DNA of 64,000 nt from Baylisascaris procyonis (lineage: Eukaryota > Nematoda > Chromadorea > Rhabditida > Ascarididae), in the NCBI GenBank assembly GCA_037389465.1, contig JAZARR010000082.1, forward strand, positions 4,390,501-4,454,500, given 5' to 3'. The notes below the pieces were generated by a model. The model was not told the origin of the DNA. It searched no databases and worked only from the letters and a program-made list of their open reading frames with translations. Of this stretch, positions 61,163-64,000 are shown piece after piece. Each line of letters begins with the position of its first letter. Position 1 is the stretch's first letter. Position numbers and translations under genes: made by a program.

Positions 61163-64000
61163 GAAAATTTTTTGCTAAATAACACTGCTAAGTTGGTCAT
61201 AAGCTGCTATTGAAAAAAATAATTACCTTAATGAATCCCTCAACAAAATTCGTGATTGCTCCAATTCGCCGTACGTAGGCTTTTCGATATTCATATAGAG
61301 TAGCACATTGTGATGAGTATCTGCAAGCAGTTCATCGTTCATTACTATATTAAATGATGACACAACTTAAAGAATGTTGCATGAGGTGTTTATGATCGAT
61401 TACTGTAAAAGAAATTGTGGCGATACTGTGTCTGTGCATATGTCTGTCTGTGCATAAGCGTGTATGTCTGTCTTGTCGGACAGTTTCAATTTATGAATCG
61501 CTGAAGCGACAAAATTAAAATCTTGCAGTTATAATCTCTAGTAGAGAGGACACTAATGCCAAAATTTATTCCTTTCTGTATTAGTGATCGCATGTTAAGG
61601 CACCGCATATTTTTGTAAATTTCTATAATTATTTAGACTGGTAAGCTAATGGAATGTAAAGAAGCATATTGCACCCAATCCCTGGCTCGTTTTTCCATTT
61701 GTTAGAAATAAAATCAAATCACACATAATTTGTAAACAAGTTTTTAATTTTCGATTGAATAGCAACTTCCTAAGTGAAACAAATCTATTCATGCCTATTG
61801 TTGTTAATTTCGTTTGCCTCGCAACGTTACATAGTAATCTTTCCATTTGTCTACAACCAGCATAATTATGTGCGATATGAACGTTGCGAGGGGAAGGTGT
61901 GAGAGAGGGGGAGGGTAGGAGGAATAAGAGAAAGGTAACGATCAAGCATTTTATGCCAATGCGAATCGAATTCAAAAATTAAAAGGTTTATTTCCGGTTT
62001 TTAATTGTTAAGACCGCTTCCAATTACCGCAACAATTATGAGCGAAAGTGTGATTGGCGAATATTTTGCAACGATATAGGATACTGTCGATGAAGGTTTT
62101 TCTTTGATGAGATTAATATTAAATATTTTTTTTGATACCAAAAACCACTATGAATATCAAAATAGTGAATATTATTTAGAAAATATTATGGGACGCAAAA
62201 TATTTCGTCGTTGAGCCAATTCGATTGTTTTATTTATTCGAGAAGGAAAAATAATCATTCAAAAGAATTTCCAGTATAAAGGATTTTTTTTCCCAAAATA
62301 GTTGTTGGGCGTTGAAATAGTTCCTAACGAAATAATTCCTAACCTTTGAGGATTATAAATAAGACGCTTATTAAACACTATTAGCACTTCAATGAGAAAG
62401 TGAAAATGTAAATGGGTTCCCGATTTTAAATTTATACTGAAAAAATGGGCAATAAATATTGCAACGATAATATATTTTTTAACCATAACCCGCCGAAATC
62501 AACAGATAAAAAGCCGAATTTTTGCTAACCGGAAAATATTACAAGTCGATATTCTCTGACGATAAGATAAGGCATATTCCCCATAAATAAGCTTCACGCA
62601 AGCTATAAAAAATCTTTATGCGTTTTAAATAGCTCTCGAAAATCGAACAATAAACAATAGCAATGACTCTTTTATACGCCGGAAGTAGTATTAATGCGAA
62701 CACTTCGGCAATGGCTTTCATTATCACTTTTTCCTATGCATAAATAAATCGTTGCCCATTGTTGATGAAACAATACAAAAAGGAAAAAGATACGTATTAT
62801 ATCGCCTATTTATGTGTTTATAAGAAAATTCAAAGAATTATTTATCGATTTATTATATAATTTCAATATCGTTAAATAAAATGAGCCTCATTGATAAGAA
62901 ATTACTTTGATAGTAAAATTTAGCACTTAAGTTTTAGCTTAATCTATACGCATAGAAGTATCGTAAAATGCAATTTAGAGAGTGGCGAGATCTTCATTCG
63001 AGCTAGTTATAGTGCAGAGGGTTGCAGAGCGATGGTCACGACATAATGAACAATTGATAATTGATATACTAAAAGGCCAAAAACATTGTATACATATAAA
63101 TCCCTCATTGTTTTACATGTTTGCAAATTGCACAATGCCTGATGGTGATTATATGAGGCAAAGCGTTCCAAAAAACAAAATTTTGACCCACTTCAAGCAA
63201 CGAAATCATAAAGCACACACTAAAAAAGAGGGATACCGACTCAAAATGCTTCTTTCTAGTCGAATGCGGGAACCAAAGAAGGATATAGACATATTATAGA
63301 GAAGTGACTTTGATAATCAAGAAATAATTTGGTTATCAATCTCATTTTCGAGAAGGAAGGTATAACAGAGAAGAACGGGCCGCCAGGGTACCACTTATGA
63401 TCGAGATTTCAAGACGTATGTAAACTAGATTATCAAACTTAAGAGGCAACAAGTTTGACTAATCGCAACTGTTAAATTACATTTTCTTCGTTGAAATTTC
63501 TCATCACCATTTTCCATTCACGTAAATAATGCGAAAATGAGACAATTGTGTTGAAAAGTATTCAGCGTATAGCAGCCACTCCAAATAGCGCTTGCGCTAA
63601 AGTTTTCTCACTTTTATTTTTTATCTTTTTATAATATTTATATAAAGAAATTTTTCAGCGGAAATTTTCTGCTTATTTCAATTTCAGTTACACTTAATAT
63701 GAAGAAAAATACCATTGATAAATGAAACGTTTGATTTTTTTTCTCTCGAAACGAATAATCGTATATGCGAATAAACTATCTATAATTTTTTGAAAAATAT
63801 TTTAGTATCAACTAAACGAAAGAATGCTCTAAAACCAACAGTAAAGTCTGAATATAAATTCATATGTGCTAAAGCGAAAACGTAGCGAAGAAGAACACGT
63901 CACAAATTGAGCACATCGAGTCGGTTGAGTTCCACCGAGCAACAAACACACTGTTCATCGATTAGTCATTTAAACTGATTGTTAATCAAATGATCACTTA
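58861..64000. other. Region without a confident gene
   Basis: AT-rich, with an AT microsatellite at 61.1 kb. The 105-codon plus frame at 62982-63299 starts with GTG, resembles no family and shows no coding support, so it is not called. Confidence 0.5.
61079..61160. repeat. (AT)n microsatellite
   Basis: About 82 bases of pure AT in a region without recognised genes. Confidence 0.97.

Noticed and set aside
62982..63299. 105-codon plus frame near the end
   Set aside because: Starts with GTG, shows no family features, and could arise by chance at this length.

Overview
The window is AT-rich eukaryotic DNA with short exons, introns from about 100 bases to over 9 kb, and many simple repeats. The open frames supplied by six-frame reading are almost all noise or microsatellite translations. 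The genes had to be rebuilt by joining short exons on protein similarity, splice signals and reading phase. A nematode is the best fit, possibly a clade III (spirurid or filarial-like) worm. The reasons are TTTCAG-type acceptors, likely trans-splice acceptors just upstream of two start codons, and a small secreted protein whose cysteine spacing resembles nematode CPG4/DUF19-type proteins. The species is not determined.

Layout. (1) About 1.9-24.7 kb, minus strand: the 5' part of a nuclear cap-binding protein subunit 3 (NCBP3) orthologue. It has six coding exons over 22.8 kb with introns of 7.4 and 9.4 kb, and its 3' end is not found in the window. (2) 27.5-31.2 kb, minus strand: a small secreted cysteine-containing protein of about 190 residues. 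(3) 33.1-34.5 kb, minus strand: the C-terminal 216 residues of an unrecognised, probably helical, acidic protein. (4) 35.65-36.14 kb: a probable solo LTR with TG...CA ends and a TTAC target duplication. (5) 42.8-43.6 kb and 45.0-45.15 kb, plus strand: tentative small membrane-protein frames. (6) 45.3-57.45 kb, plus strand: a complete 18-exon non-lysosomal glucosylceramidase (GBA2, glycoside hydrolase family 116), 838 residues, with both catalytic acids present. (7) 57.5-64 kb: tandem repeats, palindromes and one doubtful coding-like frame, but no confident gene.

The minus-strand genes (NCBP3-like, secreted protein, helical protein) lie head to tail, and the plus-strand block leading into GBA2 diverges from them. 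No functional link between the genes is evident: one acts in nuclear mRNA export, one is secreted, one hydrolyses glucosylceramide. The most notable points are the altered cap-contact motif in NCBP3, two GC-AG introns with the same gcatgt donor in unrelated genes, repeated use of AAG acceptors, a membrane microprotein frame directly upstream of GBA2, and an LTR insertion. I found no tRNA, rRNA, CRISPR array or bacterial insert. All exon joins are my own reading and have not been tested against transcripts.
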